Origin: Oscillospiraceae bacterium
GTDB taxonomy: Bacteria; Bacillota; Clostridia; Oscillospirales; Ruminococcaceae
DNA length: 64,000 bases
Direction of reading: 5' to 3'
Assembly: GCA_022768245.1 (NCBI GenBank)
Contig: JALEMR010000024.1
Coordinates: 1 to 64,000 of the forward strand
Positions within the stretch are counted from its first letter, which is position 1, and each line of letters opens with the position of its first letter. A program made the position numbers and the translations under genes. Below, in pieces: positions 8,911 through 18,119 of the stretch. Below the pieces are notes generated by a model. That model searched no databases, was not told the origin of the DNA, and was given only the letters and a program-made list of their open reading frames with translations.

Positions 8911-9005
8911 CAATAGCTATTAGCCATTAGCAATCAGCTATTAGTTTTGTTGATAATAAATCGCTTAATGCTATTCGCTAATTGCTAATCGCTAATCGCT
9001 AATCG
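8911..9005. repeat. TTAGC-type repeat cluster (copy 2)
   Basis: Units such as GCTATTAGCCATTAGC and three consecutive CTAATCGCTAATCGC steps. The DUF3006 gene's final codons (GAC AGC GAT TAG) run into it, so the repeat contains that stop codon. Confidence 0.85.
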
Positions 9006-9217
9006 CTGTCCTCGCTCCATAGACTGTTCTGCTTTCGGAGCATCTCCTGTTTACGGCTTTCGGCGGCTTTTCTGTCGATGCTGTATCTGCTGCCGCTTTT
9101 GATGAGAATATCCCCCTCCCGTACATTTCCGATTATATCCGACAAGGGAATGTCCGTCTTTTTTTTGTCCTCATAACAGACCGCATATCTGCCCTCAATT
9201 CTGTCAACGCAGAGCAT
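8999..9217 (-). CDS. DUF3006 family small protein
   Basis: 72 aa. It begins with the family pattern VDRIEGRYAVC and has a compact beta-strand core (VREGDILI) followed by a charged tail. DUF3006 proteins of unknown function are commonly encoded beside ComEC-like metallo-beta-lactamase-fold proteins. That is the case here: it starts 18 nt after such a gene and closes the uppP-ftsK-hydrolase operon. Its C terminus lies in the TTAGC repeat, so the last residues may not be ancestral. Confidence 0.85.
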   Translation of the reverse strand: MLCVDRIEGRYAVCYEDKKKTDIPLSDIIGNVREGDILIKSGSRYSIDRKAAESRKQEMLRKQNSLWSEDSD

Positions 9218-9235
9218 AATATCACCTTTCTTTCA

Positions 9236-10198
9236 TTAAGTGTCCGTCTTTATATAAAGCTTTTCGCCCTCGGTAAATATGGCGATATTGCCGTTCAGAT
9301 CGGTGCGGTAGATGTTATCGGTATGCTTTTCCAGCCGCGACAGCGCCTCCCGGGTGGGATGACCGTAGTCATTGCCCTTCCCGCAGGATATCACACATAC
9401 CGACGGCGTTACTTCCTCAAGAAACGCATTCGTGGAGGCTGTCTTGCTGCCGTGATGTCCCACCTTAAGAACATCTGCGTACAGCTCCTCGCCGCTTGCG
9501 GTCATATCCGCTTCGGACGCCTTTGAAGCATCTCCCGTGAACAAAAAGGAAATATCTCCCTTAGTGACCCTGCATACCACCGAAAAATCGTTCAGATTAT
9601 CATAATCGTCGGACAAGGGTGCCAGTATCTCCAGTTCTGCTCCGTCAAGGGAATATGTATTCCCCGCCCTTGCGGCGGTAAGCTTCATTCCCTTTGCTTT
9701 GACAGCGTCCAGCATATCCTCGTACACCGCCGTCGTGGGAGTAAGCTCATCGGACACTCTCGGGGCAATTATCTTCCCCACCTCAAAGCTTTCGATCACC
9801 TCCGCAAGTCCGCCGATATGGTCCGCATGAGGGTGGGTCGCTATGATATAATCAAGCTTTTCAATGCCGAGAGCCTTGATATTTTTCACCACAGTCTTTC
9901 CGTATTCGGATTCTCCCGCGTCGATAAGCACCGCGGTATCTCCTGAAACGATAAGCTCGCTGTCGCCCTGTCCCACGTCGAAATAGTACACGCCGAAATC
10001 GAAATTATCGTCGGGCTCCACCTTTGAGGGCGTAATATCGGGAAGAGACACCTTCTTATCGAGAAGCTCCTCATTAAAGACTCCCTTTTCAATACAAACG
10101 CCCACAAGACAGAGCACGCATACCGCAAACACAGCCGCAGCCGCGATCACGCTCTTTATCAGCTTTTTCCCCGACCCGGGGGACTTTTTCTTTGCCAT
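9236..10198 (-). CDS. ComEC/Rec2-like metallo-beta-lactamase-fold hydrolase, membrane-anchored
   Basis: 320 aa. One hydrophobic segment at ~14-34 after a lysine-rich start gives an N-in anchor with the catalytic domain outside. The metallo-hydrolase motif HPHADH is at 122-127, with VGQGDSE at 75-81 and later VGHHGSKTAS. The domain matches the soluble C-terminal domain of ComEC, a putative nuclease in DNA uptake, but the ComEC channel is absent. It starts 15 nt after ftsK and precedes DUF3006. Whether it acts on DNA, RNA or cell-wall material is unknown. Confidence 0.9.
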   Translation of the reverse strand: MAKKKSPGSGKKLIKSVIAAAAVFAVCVLCLVGVCIEKGVFNEELLDKKVSLPDITPSKVEPDDNFDFGVYYFDVGQGDSELIVSGDTAVLIDAGESEYGKTVVKNIKALGIEKLDYIIATHPHADHIGGLAEVIESFEVGKIIAPRVSDELTPTTAVYEDMLDAVKAKGMKLTAARAGNTYSLDGAELEILAPLSDDYDNLNDFSVVCRVTKGDISFLFTGDASKASEADMTASGEELYADVLKVGHHGSKTASTNAFLEEVTPSVCVISCGKGNDYGHPTREALSRLEKHTDNIYRTDLNGNIAIFTEGEKLYIKTDT

Positions 10199-10213
10199 TG
10201 TAAGACCTCTTCT

Positions 10214-13105
10214 TTACTCGTCGTCGGAGGACGGCGAGGGGGTGTTGTCGTAATAGGTCACCGCCTCGTTTGTCCCCATTCTGCGCTGTAAATAGGACTC
10301 TCTCGTCATAAGGACCTGTCTTGGCTTTGCGCCGTCCTGAGGTCCCACCACGCCCATTTCTTCAAGCTCGTCCACGATACGCGCCGCGCGGGCATAGCCC
10401 AGCTTAAGCTTTCTCTGTAAATAAGACGTGGAGCACTGTCCGTTGTCCACCACGCATTCGATAGCCCGTTCTATCAGGTCGTCGTCGCCGCCCTCGTAGC
10501 TTTTGCCGTTGTCGGCGGGCTTTTCGCCCTTTGCGGCGGGGATGTTGCTCTCTATCTCGTTCATAATGCTTTCGTCGTACTCGACGTTTCCTGAGCCGTT
10601 CTTGATGTAGTCAACGACTGCGCTCACTTCCTTGTCGGAGGTGAAGCAGTTCTGCACTCTCACAGGCTTTGCAAAGCTTGTGGGGAAGTACAGCATATCG
10701 CCCTGACCGAGAAGCTTTTCCGCGCCTATCTCGTTGATGATAGACCGCGAGTCGATGCCCGAAGCCACCTTAAGGGCAATTCTCGAGGGGATATTCGCCT
10801 TGATAAGTCCCGTGATAACGTCCACGGTAGGTCTCTGTGTGGCGATGATAAGGTGCATTCCCGCAGCTCTTGCCATCTGCGCCAGACGGCAGATAGAATC
10901 CTCCACCTCGCCCGCAGCCGCCATCATCAGGTCGGCAAGCTCGTCGATTATGATGACTATTCTGGGCAGCGGCTCCATATCGTCGCAGGTAAGTGCTTTC
11001 TCGTTATATCCGTTGATATCGCGCACATTGCGGTCGGCGAAAAGCTTGTACCGCTTGAGCATTTCCTGTACAGCCCATGCCAGCGCGCCTGCCGCCTTTC
11101 TGGGGTCGGTGACCACGGGTATCAGCAGATGAGGTATGCCGTCGTATATCTTGAATTCGACCACCTTGGGGTCGATAAGCACCATGCGCACCTCGTCGGG
11201 AGTTGCGTTGTAGAGTATACTCATGATAATGCCGTTCGTACAAACAGATTTACCCGAGCCTGTAGTTCCCGCAATAATGACATGGGGCAGCTTGGAAATA
11301 TCTCCGAGAACAATTTCACCGTCGATATTCTTTCCCACTGCAAAGGTCAGCTTGCTCTTGGCGTTCTTGAACTCATCGGAGCCGATGATATCCCGCATTG
11401 TAACGGTGTCCTTGACGCGGTTGGGGACTTCTATGCCCACCGCAGCCTTTCCGGGAATGGGCGCTTCTATGCGGACACCCTCCGCCGCTAAGTTGAGGGC
11501 GATATCGTCTGCAAGATTGGTTATCTTGGATATCTTCACGCCTGCGCTGGGCTGGAGCTCGTATCTTGTTACGGTAGGTCCGCGGTGGATATCCACTATC
11601 CTCGTCATAACGCCGAAGCTTTTCAGCGTGTTCACAAGGATATCCGCATTTGCCTTCATTTCAGCCTCGGCATTTTCGGCATTGATGTCGTTGTGACTTT
11701 CACGAAGCAGTTCGATAGGCGGGAAATGGTACTCGATGACCTTTTTCTCTTCGGCGTTTATCTCCTTCTGGATATCCTTTGCGGTCATTGCCTCAGGCAT
11801 ATCCAGGTCCTCTTCGTCGGTGATCTTATTTGAAGCCAGCGTGGAGGATTTTCCGCCGAAAAGCCCCTTTCCGTGCTTTTCACTCACAGACCCGACAGTT
11901 GCGGGGGGAGCAGTATACTTTCTCGGTGCGGCAGGCGCTTCACTGCGCATTGTCTGCATGGGAGCAGTCTCCGACGGCGCGGCGGCAGTGACGGAAGAAG
12001 CTCCGACGTTTGAAGCGGGAGCGGTATCCTCCTCCGCAGACGGCTGCTTTTCCTGCCTGTTTCCCGAAATAGCGGCGCTTTCCGCCGACTGCTTTGCATT
12101 TCTTCCCGAAAGCGCAGCCTTTCTGATGATATCGTCCAGCTCGCCCGAAGCGCTGTTCATATCCTGCTTTGCGGCAGCGGCGTTCTGCTTCTGCTCGGCT
12201 AAAGCAGCCTTTGCCTTGTTCTTGACCGATTCGTTGGCGGCAATGGTCTGTGCGATGATATCCGCTTCCTCGTCGACCTGTGCCTTTTTCTTATCCTTTT
12301 TGGTCTGCTTTGAGGGGATAGCTATGTCGATGTCGAAGTCGTCACGGGGAACGTCCTCCTCCGCCTGTCTGACCTCCCGCTGCTTTCTGCTTTTAGCCGC
12401 TCCGGGGGGCTCCTTGAATTCCGCAGTCTCGGGACGTTTTTTCCTTACGGGCTCGGGGACTTCCTCATACTCGTCCCTGGCGTCCACGGCGGTGACAAAC
12501 CAGCCCTTGATGACGCGGAGGATATCGAATACCGTCTTGTTGAAAAGCAGCAGTATCCACACAAAGGCGAGAAGGCTTATGATTATCCCCGCCCCCGTTT
12601 TTCCGAATACAGCAAGCAGCGTCTCGCCCAGGAAAAGGCTCATAAGTCCGCCGCCCATAAGCTCTTTGCCGCTTTCGTACAGCTCGGTGAGCCTGTTCAT
12701 AAAGCTTATTCCCTCGGGAATGGTCATGCTTGAGAATATCCTGAGCATTCCGCAGAGAATGACTATCAGGATAATGCTCTGAATCATCCTGCCCTTGATG
12801 TGGTCTCCCGAGGTGTCCCTTGCTATCATAAGGGACGTGTACATCAGCACGGGCGGTACCAGAAAGACCGCCGCTCCGAACATGCCGAGAAAAAAGTTAT
12901 GTATGGAAAGCCACGCAGACTCGCCCTTTACCACGGCAAACGCCAGCACGAGCACTCCTGCGGCAAACATAACGGCAGACCATAACACTCTGTCGTTCTG
13001 ATTCTTTACGGCAGCCTTTCCCCTTGAGCTGCCCGAGGAGCTCTTCCCCTTTGCGGAGGACGAAGCCTTTCCCTTTGTCGATCTTGTATTTTTGCCTGCA
13101 GCCAA
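10214..13105 (-). CDS. ftsK: FtsK/SpoIIIE DNA translocase
   Basis: 963 aa. Four hydrophobic segments lie within roughly 35-200. A long acidic, Ala/Gln/Lys-rich linker follows to ~450, then the RecA-like motor with Walker A GTTGSGKS at ~612-619 and Walker B IIIDELADLMM at ~714-724. A winged-helix gamma domain at ~885-945 should read KOPS/SRS signals. It pumps chromosomal DNA through the division or sporulation septum. The N-terminal 30 residues are a Lys/Ser/Gly-rich tail. It follows uppP by 53 nt and is followed closely by the hydrolase gene. FtsK and SpoIIIE cannot be separated from sequence alone. Confidence 0.95.
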   Translation of the reverse strand: MAAGKNTRSTKGKASSSAKGKSSSGSSRGKAAVKNQNDRVLWSAVMFAAGVLVLAFAVVKGESAWLSIHNFFLGMFGAAVFLVPPVLMYTSLMIARDTSGDHIKGRMIQSIILIVILCGMLRIFSSMTIPEGISFMNRLTELYESGKELMGGGLMSLFLGETLLAVFGKTGAGIIISLLAFVWILLLFNKTVFDILRVIKGWFVTAVDARDEYEEVPEPVRKKRPETAEFKEPPGAAKSRKQREVRQAEEDVPRDDFDIDIAIPSKQTKKDKKKAQVDEEADIIAQTIAANESVKNKAKAALAEQKQNAAAAKQDMNSASGELDDIIRKAALSGRNAKQSAESAAISGNRQEKQPSAEEDTAPASNVGASSVTAAAPSETAPMQTMRSEAPAAPRKYTAPPATVGSVSEKHGKGLFGGKSSTLASNKITDEEDLDMPEAMTAKDIQKEINAEEKKVIEYHFPPIELLRESHNDINAENAEAEMKANADILVNTLKSFGVMTRIVDIHRGPTVTRYELQPSAGVKISKITNLADDIALNLAAEGVRIEAPIPGKAAVGIEVPNRVKDTVTMRDIIGSDEFKNAKSKLTFAVGKNIDGEIVLGDISKLPHVIIAGTTGSGKSVCTNGIIMSILYNATPDEVRMVLIDPKVVEFKIYDGIPHLLIPVVTDPRKAAGALAWAVQEMLKRYKLFADRNVRDINGYNEKALTCDDMEPLPRIVIIIDELADLMMAAAGEVEDSICRLAQMARAAGMHLIIATQRPTVDVITGLIKANIPSRIALKVASGIDSRSIINEIGAEKLLGQGDMLYFPTSFAKPVRVQNCFTSDKEVSAVVDYIKNGSGNVEYDESIMNEIESNIPAAKGEKPADNGKSYEGGDDDLIERAIECVVDNGQCSTSYLQRKLKLGYARAARIVDELEEMGVVGPQDGAKPRQVLMTRESYLQRRMGTNEAVTYYDNTPSPSSDDE

Positions 13106-13158
13106 TCAAAAAACCTCCCGAAGAATTCCGCGATGCAGGAACACCGTCCCGCACCGTA

Positions 13159-14007
13159 TCAGATGATCCCTGTTTTTTCAAGTATCCCCGCGCCGATAAC
13201 TGCGATGCCGAGGATAAATGTGTATATGGAAAATATCCTAAATTTATCCGATTTTATAAGCCATTTCAGCAGTCTTATGGCAAAATATCCCGTAACTGCC
13301 GAAGCAATGAAGCCCACGATAAGCGGGAAAACCTCAATAGTCTCCGTGGAAGCGCCCGCGTCCATGAGCTCCGACAGAGAGCCTGCCAGTATGACGGGTA
13401 TGCCGAGGATAAAGCTGTACTCAACGGCGTCCTCCCGCTTCATGCCCGTAAGGAGCGCAGCCGATATGGTCGAACCCGAACGGGAAATTCCCGGTACAAG
13501 GGCGATACCCTGAAATACGCCGACAGTAAGGGCTCCGCCGACGGTGGTCTCACCTGCGGACTTGGTGCCCTTTGAGTATCTGTCCGCGATGAACAGCAGC
13601 GCAGACGTGTACAGGAATGCGCAGCCCTCCACGATGATATCGCTGTCCGAGCTTAGTCCCGTGAAAAAGTCCCTGAATATGTAAAAGCCGAACAGCGGCA
13701 GAATGGACACGATTATCATGACTATCATTCTGCGGTTGCCGTTCATTTCGGAATATTTGAATTTTCCCGTAAAGATATCCTTTATCATTTGTAAAAATTC
13801 AAGTATCAGTGCCTTTATCTTCGCCCAAAATGCAATAAATACGGCGACAAGCGTTCCCACATGCATCACCATTGTGGAGATGACAGCCTCCTCGCCCTCT
13901 ATGCCCGTAAAATGCTGGAACACCGAAAGATGTCCCGAGCTTGACACAGGAAGAAACTCCGTCGCTCCCTGAATTATTCCCTGTAATACCGCTTCAATAA
14001 TGCTCAT
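13159..14007 (-). CDS. uppP: Undecaprenyl-diphosphatase
   Basis: 282 aa integral membrane protein with about eight hydrophobic segments. It carries the family motifs EFLPVSSSGH near 17-26 and GISRSGSTIS in the second half. UppP/BacA dephosphorylates undecaprenyl diphosphate so the lipid carrier can be reused in peptidoglycan synthesis; it also gives some bacitracin tolerance. The start was placed 9 codons inside the longest frame, where AAGGAG lies 5 nt before the ATG. First gene of the uppP-ftsK-hydrolase-DUF3006 operon. Overproduction or regulation by bacitracin is not evident. Confidence 0.96.
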   Translation of the reverse strand: MSIIEAVLQGIIQGATEFLPVSSSGHLSVFQHFTGIEGEEAVISTMVMHVGTLVAVFIAFWAKIKALILEFLQMIKDIFTGKFKYSEMNGNRRMIVMIIVSILPLFGFYIFRDFFTGLSSDSDIIVEGCAFLYTSALLFIADRYSKGTKSAGETTVGGALTVGVFQGIALVPGISRSGSTISAALLTGMKREDAVEYSFILGIPVILAGSLSELMDAGASTETIEVFPLIVGFIASAVTGYFAIRLLKWLIKSDKFRIFSIYTFILGIAVIGAGILEKTGII

Positions 14008-14030
14008 AATATCTCCTTGTCGGTAAGTCA

Positions 14031-14158
14031 GCAATCAGCAATTAGCCATTAGCAATTAGCTATTAGCTGTCAGTCCTTAGTAATCGGTATTCCGAATTCA
14101 TTCTTATAATACTATTCACTAATTGCTGATCGCTCTTCACTATTCACCATTCACTACA
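14031..14158. repeat. TTAGC-type repeat cluster (copy 3)
   Basis: CAGCAATTAGCCATTAGCAA-type units followed by degraded ones (CACTAATTGCTGATCGC). It fills the gap between uppP and the protease gene. Confidence 0.8.
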
Positions 14159-14161
14159 TCA

Positions 14162-14878
14162 TCAGGAGTATCTCGGCTCGCCCTCTTCGATAAGCTTGTA
14201 GAGGCAGTCGATAGCGTCGGATAGCCCGCCTAAGCTGTCGATAAGTCCTTCCCTGACCGCAGCTTCGCCGTTCAAGACCGTTCCCATGTCCATGGTAAGC
14301 TCGCCGGTGTTCAGCATAAGCTCGGTATACCGCTCGGCGGATATCCTGCTGTTGCGGCAGACAAAGCCTGTTATCCTGTCCTGCATGGCTTCAAAGCAGC
14401 GCATGGTCTGGGGTACTCCCAGCACAAGTCCGTTGGTCCTGACGGGGTGGATAGTCATGGTCGCCGACGGCACGATGAAGGACTTCTTCGCCGACACCGC
14501 CAGCGGAACGCCGATAGAATGTCCTCCGCCGAGTACCACCGAAACGGTGGGAGTTTTCATTCCCGCGATAAGCTCGGATATGGCAAGCCCCGCCTCCACG
14601 TCGCCGCCCACGGTGTTCAGAACGATGACCAGCCCCTCAATGGAGCGGTCCTGTTCAATGGCGACAAGCGTGGGCATGATATGCTCATACTTGGTGGTCT
14701 TGTCGGTGGGCGGCAGGATATAATGACCCTCCACCTGACCGATTATCGTAAGGCAGTGAATAAGGTGCTTTGAATTCTGAGACGATATCTCCCCCATTTT
14801 TTCGATAAGCTCCGCCTGCTTGAGACGGTCGCTCATATCGGAAGATACGTCGTTGTTTTCCTTGTCATTTTCTTCCAT
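14162..14878 (-). CDS. ClpP-fold serine protease, TepA-like
   Basis: 238 aa from the chosen ATG (GAGGAG 7 nt ahead; an upstream frame extension lacks a ribosome site). The ClpP/crotonase fold is shown by [13 protein letters not shown] near 88-100, the probable nucleophile Ser121 in GGGHSIG and His144 in TIHPV. This matches the Bacillus translocation-enhancing protein TepA group, cytoplasmic proteases proposed to clear signal peptides or regulators. There is no signal peptide. A charged N-terminal ~35 residues precedes the domain. It is not part of an obvious operon. Confidence 0.88.
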   Translation of the reverse strand: MEENDKENNDVSSDMSDRLKQAELIEKMGEISSQNSKHLIHCLTIIGQVEGHYILPPTDKTTKYEHIMPTLVAIEQDRSIEGLVIVLNTVGGDVEAGLAISELIAGMKTPTVSVVLGGGHSIGVPLAVSAKKSFIVPSATMTIHPVRTNGLVLGVPQTMRCFEAMQDRITGFVCRNSRISAERYTELMLNTGELTMDMGTVLNGEAAVREGLIDSLGGLSDAIDCLYKLIEEGEPRYS

Positions 14879-15048
14879 GGCAATACTCCTCGCAAAAAAT
14901 AAATTCTTTACTATTATATCTTGCAGGGAAGAAAATATACATATCACTTTATTATAGCATTTTCCGCAGATATTGTCAAGTTTACAATTTGTTTACATTC
15001 CGACATTTTTCGTAATATAATGACTCCCCGATATTTTTTTCAAAACTA

Positions 15049-15077
15049 TTGCATTTTTGAGAGAAATGATATATAAT
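15049..15077 (+). promoter_or_regulatory. Promoter of the small membrane protein gene
   Basis: TTGCAT, 17-bp spacer, TATAAT. The predicted transcript start falls at about 15084, which places the first in-frame ATG (15083) at the transcript end and favours the ATG at 15137. Confidence 0.75.
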
Positions 15078-15136
15078 AATGTATGAAGAAAATCATGTCC
15101 GCAATGTCGGACAATACTTTTGAAAGGATAATCAAA

Positions 15137-15367
15137 ATGATCGAAGAAATTTTATCTGCCGTAAACAAAGCATCACGGGAAGAAATGAAGGTAACTAAGG
15201 GACTGGCGCTCATCATCGTTGTAGGTTCGTTCCTCATCGGACTTATCATCGGAAACGCCTGCGGCTGCGGTCACACCAAAAAGGTCATGAAGAAAAAGGC
15301 TGCTCCTCAGGAGGATTTCGACGCCGACGAGTACGTTAAAAGCCTGAACTTTGACGAGGACTTCTGA
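15137..15367 (+). CDS. Small single-pass membrane protein, unknown function
   Basis: 76 aa, not assigned to a named family. A short amphipathic start precedes a transmembrane segment at roughly 22-42 that ends in NACGCGH, a Cys-rich stretch. Basic KKVMKKK follows, then an acidic tail ending YVKSLNFDEDF. By the positive-inside rule the basic and acidic tail is cytoplasmic. The start is set by AAAGGA 8 nt upstream and by the promoter position. It precedes ychF by 50 nt and is probably cotranscribed. The CGCGH cluster might bind metal, which is speculation. Confidence 0.75.
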   Translation: MIEEILSAVNKASREEMKVTKGLALIIVVGSFLIGLIIGNACGCGHTKKVMKKKAAPQEDFDADEYVKSLNFDEDF

Positions 15368-15417
15368 TAAAACTGCACTGCAAAAAATGATCATATACTG
15401 AAAAGGAACTTAAAAAA

Positions 15418-16512
15418 ATGAAATTAGGTATGGTAGGACTCCCCAACGTGGGAAAAAGTACACTGTTCAACGCTCTTACGAACGCAGGCGCCGAATCCGC
15501 AAACTATCCGTTCTGCACTATCGAGCCGAACGTGGGCATAGTTTCCGTTCCCGATTCGCGCCTTGACAAGCTTCGGGAAATGTATAACCCCGAGAAATTC
15601 ACCCCCGCAACTCTTGAATTCGTCGATATCGCAGGACTGGTAAAGGGCGCTTCAAAGGGCGAGGGTCTGGGAAACAAATTCCTGTCGAATATCCGCGAGG
15701 TAGACGCTATCGTTCATGTTGTCCGCTGCTTTGAGGACGACAATATCGTTCACGTGGACGGAAACATCAACCCCCGCAGAGATATCGAAACTATCGACTT
15801 GGAGCTTATCTTCTCCGATATCGAGCTTATCGACCGCAGGATAGACCGCGCTAAGAAAATGGTCAAGGGCGATAAGAAATATCAGTCGGAGATAGATTTC
15901 CTCGAAAGACTGAAAAAGCATCTGGAGGAGGGTCACTCCGCACGCTCATTTGACTACACCGAGGAAGAGGCGGAGCTTATCAGGTCCACTCCCCTGCTTT
16001 CCGCAAAGCCCGTCATCTACGCGGCAAACCTTAGCGAGAATGACTTCAAGAACAATATCGAATCCTCCGAGCACTATAAGACCGTCTGCGAGATAGCAAA
16101 GGAAGAAAACGCTGCGGTGCTGCCCATATGCGCGCAGCTTGAAGCGGAGATATCCGATATGGGCGACGAGGATAAGCAGATGTTCCTGTCCGAGCTGGGA
16201 CTGGAGGTATCCGGTCTTGACAGGATAATCAAGGAGGGCTATTCACTTCTGGGACTTATCTCCTATCTCACAGCGGGACAGCCCGAGGTCAGGGCATGGA
16301 CTATCAAAAAGGGCACAAAGGCTCCTCAGGCAGCGGGAAAGATCCACACCGACTTCGAAAAGGGCTTTATCCGCGCCGAGGTGGTATCCTTCGACGACCT
16401 TATGGCATGCGGCTCCATGAACGCCGCAAAGGAAAAGGGACTTGTCCGCTCCGAGGGCAAGGAGTACGTAATGCAGGACGGAGATATCGTTCTGTTCAGA
16501 TTTAATGTGTAA
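15418..16512 (+). CDS. ychF: YchF/Ola1-family P-loop ATPase
   Basis: 364 aa, the exact usual length. G1 motif GLPNVGKST is at ~7-15, [12 protein letters not shown] follows near 66, and the C-terminal TGS domain ends in LFRFNV. YchF (Ola1 in eukaryotes) belongs to the Obg GTPase class but prefers ATP, binds ribosomes and is tied to oxidative stress. The family's leucine-for-catalytic-residue change in switch II fits. AAGGAA precedes the ATG. It is probably cotranscribed with the small membrane protein upstream and the membrane protein 40 nt downstream. Confidence 0.97.
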   Translation: MKLGMVGLPNVGKSTLFNALTNAGAESANYPFCTIEPNVGIVSVPDSRLDKLREMYNPEKFTPATLEFVDIAGLVKGASKGEGLGNKFLSNIREVDAIVHVVRCFEDDNIVHVDGNINPRRDIETIDLELIFSDIELIDRRIDRAKKMVKGDKKYQSEIDFLERLKKHLEEGHSARSFDYTEEEAELIRSTPLLSAKPVIYAANLSENDFKNNIESSEHYKTVCEIAKEENAAVLPICAQLEAEISDMGDEDKQMFLSELGLEVSGLDRIIKEGYSLLGLISYLTAGQPEVRAWTIKKGTKAPQAAGKIHTDFEKGFIRAEVVSFDDLMACGSMNAAKEKGLVRSEGKEYVMQDGDIVLFRFNV

Positions 16513-16552
16513 ACACAAAAAGCTTTTCACATTAACGAATCGAGGTATTGAC

Positions 16553-17017
16553 ATGAAAAGACATGAGTATTTATATTCAGCAATTTTATCCTTCGTGGGC
16601 GCAGCGCTGTTTCTAGCAGCGGCTCTGATAGTACATTTCGTCGTGGTAAATCCGCTCATTACAGATGACAACACCGCATTCGAAACGCTTATGCTTTCCC
16701 TTGCACCTTCTGTCCTGTACATATTCGCCGCATTTTTCCTCATTTCGGGCATATATGCTCTGGTCAATGACATAATGATAGAAAAGGGCGAAAATGTCAT
16801 CGCAAAGGTTACCGGCGTAAAGGAATACTTTATCGGCACCGGAACTCAGAAGATACACTACAATCTCTTCTGCGAATGGAAGGACCCGAAAAACGGTAAG
16901 GTGTACAAGTACAAAAAGATAAATATGCCCGAAAACCCTTCGGAGAAGCTCTCCGACGGAAAGGTGGTCGTAAGGATCAATAAAAAGGATCCCCGTCAGT
17001 ATTTTGTGGATCTGTAA
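16553..17017 (+). CDS. Two-segment membrane protein, DUF3592-like
   Basis: 154 aa from the ATG after CGAGGTATTGAC; a longer frame overlapping ychF is less likely. Two transmembrane segments lie at ~10-32 and ~50-72. After them comes a soluble beta-rich domain with GENVIAKVTGVKEYFIG and a lysine-rich strand, ending in KDPRQYFVDL. The layout recalls DUF3592 proteins (membrane helices plus a small beta domain), but I cannot confirm the family. Function unknown. A strong terminator follows, so it ends the ychF transcription unit. Confidence 0.75.
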   Translation: MKRHEYLYSAILSFVGAALFLAAALIVHFVVVNPLITDDNTAFETLMLSLAPSVLYIFAAFFLISGIYALVNDIMIEKGENVIAKVTGVKEYFIGTGTQKIHYNLFCEWKDPKNGKVYKYKKINMPENPSEKLSDGKVVVRINKKDPRQYFVDL

Positions 17018-17031
17018 TAATCATAAAACTA

Positions 17032-17066
17032 ATCGGAGTATATGACATCTATACTCCGATTTTTTG
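17032..17066 (+). terminator. Terminator after the ychF unit
   Basis: ATCGGAGTATA pairs with TATACTCCGAT over a 7-nt loop, followed by TTTTTTGG. It lies just upstream of the HAD hydrolase ribosome site. Confidence 0.85.
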
Positions 17067-17080
17067 GGTAAGGAGCAGAT

Positions 17081-17920
17081 ATGGACTATAAAATGATCGC
17101 CGTCGATCTGGACGGCACCCTCTATTCGGACGAGAAAGAAATACTCCCCGAGACCGCAGCCGCTCTGAAAAAGGCTGCCGCACAGGGCGCATATATCATC
17201 CCCTCCACGGGCAGACCGCTTATGGGGATCCCCGAGAACGTCCTCGGGCTGGGCTGTATAGAATATGCCGTGACCTGCAACGGTGCGGCTGTCTACAATG
17301 TGAAAAGCGGCGAGCTTCTCTTCGAAGAGCCTATGGAATGCGAAAAAGCGTCGGAGATAATTACGGGGCTGAAACGCTTCGATATTTCCGTTGACGCCTT
17401 CATAAACGGCAAGGCCTACAAGGAAAGGTCGCAGATAAGCATAATAGATTCCCTCGCGCTTTCGGAGTATATGAAGAATTATCTGCGGAACACGCGGATA
17501 TACGTAGACGACCTCGCGCAGTTCGTATACGGCGAAGGGATAACCGTCCACAAGATAACGCTGAATTTCTCCGTGGACGGCAGGGGCGGCTTTACCGACC
17601 GGGCAAAAACTGCGGAATATCTTAACACTGTTGAAGGGATAACCGTGGTCAGCGGCGGGATGAACAATCTGGAAATAACGAAAAAGGGCGTGAACAAGGG
17701 AAAGGCTTTGCTGAAAACGGGCGAGCTGCTGGGAGTATCACAGTCGGAGATAATAGCCTTCGGCGACAGCGGCAACGATATCGACATGATAAACGCCGCA
17801 GGAACAGGCGTTGCCATGGCAAACAGCACCCCCGAGATACTTGCCGCCGCAGATCTCGTCACCCGCTCCAACAACGACAACGGAATAGCTTACGCTTTAT
17901 CCGAGCTGATGGATATATAA
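17081..17920 (+). CDS. Cof-type HAD-IIB phosphatase
   Basis: 279 aa. HAD motif I DLDGTLYSD at ~8-16 supplies the nucleophile and acid Asp residues. Motif II is STGRP at ~43-47; a lysine in the NKGKALLK stretch and motif IV FGDSGNDIDMI follow. The large C2B cap lies between motifs II and III. Cof/YidA-type enzymes dephosphorylate sugar phosphates, flavin or pyridoxal phosphates; the natural substrate is not predictable. AAGGAG precedes the ATG. The TAA stop is followed with no gap by a 100-bp inverted-repeat element. Confidence 0.93.
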   Translation: MDYKMIAVDLDGTLYSDEKEILPETAAALKKAAAQGAYIIPSTGRPLMGIPENVLGLGCIEYAVTCNGAAVYNVKSGELLFEEPMECEKASEIITGLKRFDISVDAFINGKAYKERSQISIIDSLALSEYMKNYLRNTRIYVDDLAQFVYGEGITVHKITLNFSVDGRGGFTDRAKTAEYLNTVEGITVVSGGMNNLEITKKGVNKGKALLKTGELLGVSQSEIIAFGDSGNDIDMINAAGTGVAMANSTPEILAAADLVTRSNNDNGIAYALSELMDI

Positions 17921-18020
17921 TACTAATCCCCAATAAAAGTGTAGACAAAAAATCTGCGCAAAATCCATAAATCTAAGATTTTGCTTGATTTTTTGTACAC
18001 TTTTTAATTGGGGATTAGTA
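17921..18020. mobile_element. 100-bp MITE-like palindromic element, copy 1
   Basis: Ends TACTAATCCCC and GGGGATTAGTA are perfect inverted repeats flanked by TA. The inner arms AAAAGTGTAGACAAAAAATC and GATTTTTTGTACACTTTT are nearly perfect, and the centre pairs AAAATC with GATTTT. A second copy lies at 34916-35015. It carries no coding frame. It begins at the base after the HAD gene's TAA. Confidence 0.85.
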
Positions 18021-18022
18021 TA

Positions 18023-18058
18023 AGGCAATACCGCACAAAGCTTTGTGCGGTATTGCCT
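18023..18058. repeat. 36-bp perfect palindrome
   Basis: AGGCAATACCGCACAAAG followed by its exact complement. A degenerate relative with the same GCACAAAGC core lies at 51519-51565 in the lon leader. It may act as part of the convergent terminator region. Confidence 0.8.
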
Positions 18059-18061
18059 AAA

Positions 18062-18107
18062 AAAATGCAGGAAACAGAGACATTCTCTCCGGATTTCCTG
18101 CATTTTT
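18062..18107 (-). terminator. Terminator of the pilin/two-component operon
   Basis: On the minus strand AAATGCAGGAAA pairs with TTTCCTGCATTT and is followed by TTTTAGG, just past the histidine kinase stop. Confidence 0.8.
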
Positions 18108-18119
18108 CATATATCCGTA

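Noticed and set aside
8911..9005. CRISPR array
   Set aside because: Repeat units are only 7-9 bp, overlap in both orientations and have no unique spacers; no cas genes are present.
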